Of a stretch of 18,166 bases of DNA, positions 15,990 through 18,166 are shown one piece after another. Within the stretch, counting starts at the first letter, position 1, and the number at the start of each line of letters is the position of its first letter. The stretch covers positions 1-18,166 of the forward strand of contig CAZVPF010000047.1 in assembly GCA_964628195.1 (NCBI GenBank), written 5' to 3'. The translations under genes and the position numbers were made by a program. The notes under the pieces were generated by a model, which was given only the letters and a program-made list of their open reading frames with translations, had not been told where the DNA came from and made no database searches. Origin of the DNA: CAZVPF01 sp964628195. GTDB taxonomy: Bacteria; Planctomycetota; Phycisphaerae; Sedimentisphaerales; Anaerohalosphaeraceae.

Positions 15990-17036
15990 ATGGTCGTTTT
16001 AATGAATTCACGAGAAATCATATACGCAAATCTTTCCCATGATCCATCTGTCCGCCCGGGCTTGAATTTCCCGAGTTGTGAAACCAGTGACTGGATATAC
16101 TCTGATGTTGAGCAAAACAAACATTTTCGAGGTCGTGTCAATGACCTGGTGACAGCGTCGCTGGGCCCTTCTAAGCAGTGGCAGCAAAAACGCTGGGGCG
16201 AAGATGGCGTTGAATATTATGATGACCAGTGGGGAAATATCTGGTGCCGGAAGGAAGACGGCTGTATGCGGGGCGAGATTTTTAAGCCTGCTTTAGAGTC
16301 CTGGGAAAATCTGGAAACTTTGAAAATACCAGATTACAACGATGCTGCCCGTTTTGAAGATGCTCGTAAAAGATTCAATGATTCTCCAGATAAGTTTAAG
16401 ATCGGAGTCATACCAGGCTGGGTTTTTGACACAAGTCGACATTTGCGCAAAATGGAGGTTTACCTTTGCGATCTGATCGAACACCGTGATGAAGTCGATC
16501 GGCTGAATACGGTCATTGCAGATATGCTGATCCAAACCATTAAGCGATATTCGCAAATTGGCGCCGATGCCATAGCTTTTTATGAGGATATGGGAACTCA
16601 AAACAGCTTGCTGATAAGCCCCTCGATGTGGCGTGAGATATTCCGAAGTCATTATGCAAATTTGGTTGAAACCGCTCACGAGAAGGGCCTTAAGGTGTTT
16701 ATGCATTCCTGTGGTCAAAACTGGGAACTGATTGATGATCTAATTGAAGTTGGAATAGATTGTTTCAATTTCGATCAGCCAGCGGCATATGATATGATTG
16801 CGCTTTCAAAAAAGCTGCGGGAAAAAAAAGTAGCCCTTTGGTCACCAATCGATATTCAGTGCTATTTGCCGACGGGCGATAAGGAGCTTATCCAGGAGCA
16901 GGGCAGAAGAATGGTTGACCTGTTCCGGGGAGGGCTTATTGTAAAAAGTTATTCTGACCTTCCGGGCATAGGTATCAAATATGAATGGGAACAGTGGGGT
17001 TATGAAAGTATAATAAAGCACATCAGGACGGGATAG
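15990..17036 (+). CDS. URO-D-fold protein 4, canonical H-x-C-G motif
   Basis: This 348-residue protein starts from ATG 15990, which directly abuts the previous stop. ATG 16002 is in frame and gives the more typical start MNSREIIYANL. Neither has a clear ribosome binding site, so translation may be coupled to the upstream gene. The core motif FMHSCGQNWELIDDLIEVGID is the classic URO-D-like signature, with H239 and C241 as candidate zinc ligands. Of the four copies, this most resembles the MtaA/CmuA methyltransferase type. The distal cysteine expected for MtaA is replaced by a VKSYSDLPG stretch. It could be a corrinoid-dependent methyltransferase or another enzyme on the same fold. No corrinoid protein is encoded in this window. 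Confidence 0.87.
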   Translation: MVVLMNSREIIYANLSHDPSVRPGLNFPSCETSDWIYSDVEQNKHFRGRVNDLVTASLGPSKQWQQKRWGEDGVEYYDDQWGNIWCRKEDGCMRGEIFKPALESWENLETLKIPDYNDAARFEDARKRFNDSPDKFKIGVIPGWVFDTSRHLRKMEVYLCDLIEHRDEVDRLNTVIADMLIQTIKRYSQIGADAIAFYEDMGTQNSLLISPSMWREIFRSHYANLVETAHEKGLKVFMHSCGQNWELIDDLIEVGIDCFNFDQPAAYDMIALSKKLREKKVALWSPIDIQCYLPTGDKELIQEQGRRMVDLFRGGLIVKSYSDLPGIGIKYEWEQWGYESIIKHIRTG

Positions 17037-17197
17037 TGAATATGGATATTCTTAATAAAAACTGTATCAGTTTATGTATAGCTATCTGGTTTACTCTGAT
17101 TCTGACTGGTTTTTATATTGTTGAAACAGCGGGGATATCATTAAGGTCTCTGCAAAAAGTACGTTTTAGTTTGTTTCATAAAGGCGATAAATGGTAA
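17036..17197 (+). CDS. Small single-pass membrane protein
   Basis: This 53-codon frame is read from GTG 17036, which overlaps the preceding TAG by one base and has AGGA (17025-17028) seven nt upstream. ATG 17042 is an alternative giving 51 residues. Residues 10-29 (CISLCIAIWFTLILTGFYIV) form one hydrophobic helix. The tail (37-53) is basic, with R37, K41, R43, K49 and K52, so the C-terminus should face the cytoplasm. Its 3' end overlaps the start of Gfo/Idh/MocA 2 by seven nt. Overlaps on both sides and a coherent membrane-protein composition argue that it is real. I do not recognise a family. It could be a transporter accessory subunit or an anchor, but function is unknown. Confidence 0.55.
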   Translation: MNMDILNKNCISLCIAIWFTLILTGFYIVETAGISLRSLQKVRFSLFHKGDKW

Positions 17198-18120
17198 CAG
17201 ATATCAAAAATAATTCTATAGTTAATGTTGGAATTGTCGGTTTGGGACGTGCAGGTTTCTCTATGCAGTGTGATGAAATTGACGCTGTAAGTGACAGGTT
17301 TAAAATAGTCGCCGGTTGTGACGATTTCGAGCCCTGGAGGGCGAGAATGAGCAAAAGATATCCTTCAGCCGCAATTTACGGTAGACTTGAAGATATGCTT
17401 AAGGACCCCGGTATCGAACTTGTAAGTATTGCAACTCGTTCTGTCGACCATTTCAGGCATTCCTTACAGGCCCTCAAGGCCGGTAAAGATGTGCTCGTTG
17501 AAAAACCGATGTGCATTAATTATCCAGAGGCAGTTGAACTTCACAGTGTCGCTGCCGAATCAGGGGCGAATTTATACGTTCGCCATAACAGGCGTTTTGA
17601 CCCTGACTTTCTGCATGTAAAGGAAATAATAGAATCCGGCGTGCTGGGACGAATACATACCATTAAGCTATGCCGTGCTTTTTTTGGGCCGCGAAAGGAT
17701 TGGCAGGCATTAAAAGAAATGGGTGGAGGACAGCTCCTGAACTGGGGGCCTCATATTATTGATCATGCACTTCAGTTTTTAGATGCGCCTGAACATGAAA
17801 TTAAAGATGTTTGGTCCTGCTGCCAGAGGTTGATATCCGGCGGTGATTGCGAAGACCATATCAAAGTAATTTTGAAAGGGTTTGATAACTGCATAGTAGA
17901 TGTTGAGATAAGCAGCGCAGCGGCATTGGCTGAACCTGAGTACATAGTTTGGGGAACCAGGGGGGCGCTTTCACTGGCACTTGAAGATTCAAAGATCAAT
18001 ATTAAAGGTTTTTTCTTATTTAAATCGAGAAAATCCGATTGGTTTGATGGTCGGAAGTTTACTAGGCAAAATAAGAGATTGGCTTGGTGTCGTTGGATTA
18101 AGTTATATTATAGCCAATAG
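17191..18120 (+). CDS. Gfo/Idh/MocA family oxidoreductase 2, atypical short C-terminus
   Basis: This 309-residue NAD(P)-dependent sugar oxidoreductase shows the Rossmann motif GLGRAG (17-22), the canonical E104-K105-P106 motif and GGGQLLNWGPHIID, with H188 the likely catalytic histidine. AAAGG at 17180-17184 supports ATG 17191. The family core continues to YIVWGTRGALSL. Members normally have several dozen more residues that complete the C-terminal sheet. Here the chain turns into a basic, aromatic-rich tail (GFFLFKSRKSDWFDGRK...) and stops at 18120. This may be a true short form, a frameshift, or a gene broken by rearrangement near 18005. It is canonical in its active site and clearly not a recent duplicate of Gfo/Idh/MocA 1. 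Confidence 0.85.
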   Translation: MVTDIKNNSIVNVGIVGLGRAGFSMQCDEIDAVSDRFKIVAGCDDFEPWRARMSKRYPSAAIYGRLEDMLKDPGIELVSIATRSVDHFRHSLQALKAGKDVLVEKPMCINYPEAVELHSVAAESGANLYVRHNRRFDPDFLHVKEIIESGVLGRIHTIKLCRAFFGPRKDWQALKEMGGGQLLNWGPHIIDHALQFLDAPEHEIKDVWSCCQRLISGGDCEDHIKVILKGFDNCIVDVEISSAAALAEPEYIVWGTRGALSLALEDSKINIKGFFLFKSRKSDWFDGRKFTRQNKRLAWCRWIKLYYSQ

Positions 18121-18166
18121 CTCTTTTCGACCTGAAAATCACCCTCGCGTACATATTTCAGGGCGC
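18047..18166 (+). CDS. Possible start of a further gene overlapping the end of Gfo/Idh/MocA 2
   Basis: In the +1 frame relative to Gfo/Idh/MocA 2, a stretch open since 17948 contains ATG 18047 and continues to the window edge. It would encode 40 residues that look protein-like and end NSSFRPENHPRVHISGR. That ending resembles the entry into a hexapeptide acyltransferase coil, but this rests on very few residues. No good ribosome binding site is visible. It may equally be the frameshifted remainder of a rearranged gene, or chance. Confidence 0.2.
   Translation, partial: MVGSLLGKIRDWLGVVGLSYIIANSSFRPENHPRVHISGR

Noticed and set aside
18131..18162. CCTGAAA...TTTCAGG inverted repeat after Gfo/Idh/MocA 2 as an operon terminator
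   Set aside because: The stem is only seven pairs with an 18-nt loop and no following T-run, and it lies inside an open frame.

Overview
The window looks like a chromosomal segment from an anaerobic or facultative polysaccharide degrader of the Planctomycetota (Phycisphaerae/Sedimentisphaerales type) or Lentisphaerota. This is inferred from gene content, not from a marker gene. The combination of a long-tailed SSS symporter, several URO-D-like proteins, Gfo/Idh/MocA oxidoreductases and tandem right-handed beta-helix proteins is common in those phyla. Base composition looks moderate (mid-40s % GC by eye, not computed). There is no rRNA, tRNA, CRISPR array, transposase or phage gene.

Layout. 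The left part (1-4915) reads on the minus strand: an SSS-family sodium/solute symporter followed 21 nt later by a cytoplasmic family-2 glycoside hydrolase (GH2) that runs off the left edge. A gene-free divergent region (about 4916-5447) holds candidate promoters for both directions. The rest (5448-18166) is one plus-strand run of closely spaced or overlapping genes, probably one operon. Its genes in order are a zinc-dependent dehydrogenase, a left-handed beta-helix (hexapeptide) acyltransferase, URO-D-like protein 1, Gfo/Idh/MocA protein 1, URO-D-like protein 2, two secreted GH141-like beta-helix proteins, URO-D-like proteins 3 and 4, a 53-residue single-pass membrane protein, and Gfo/Idh/MocA protein 2. 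The largest gap in the run is 106 nt.

How the genes may work together (inference). The two beta-helix proteins, one with an ordinary signal peptide and one with a lipoprotein-type leader, would cut a complex glycan outside the cytoplasm. The SSS symporter would import the product and the cytoplasmic GH2 would trim it. The zinc dehydrogenase and the two Gfo/Idh/MocA proteins would oxidise sugars or sugar derivatives. The four URO-D-fold proteins are not haem-pathway HemE. They resemble the MtaA/CmuA side of the superfamily but carry four different versions of the metal-site motif, so their chemistry is the main unknown. Removal of O-methyl groups from methylated sugars is one testable idea, but no corrinoid-binding protein is present in the window.

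Points that correct or extend a simple ORF reading are these. The GH2 fills bases 1-2710 as an edge-truncated gene. Two genes probably start at TTG (5448 and 9296) because good ribosome binding sites sit just upstream of those codons. A 53-codon membrane-protein gene (17036-17197) is translationally linked on both sides. The last Gfo gene has an atypical short tail that overlaps a second open frame running off the right edge.
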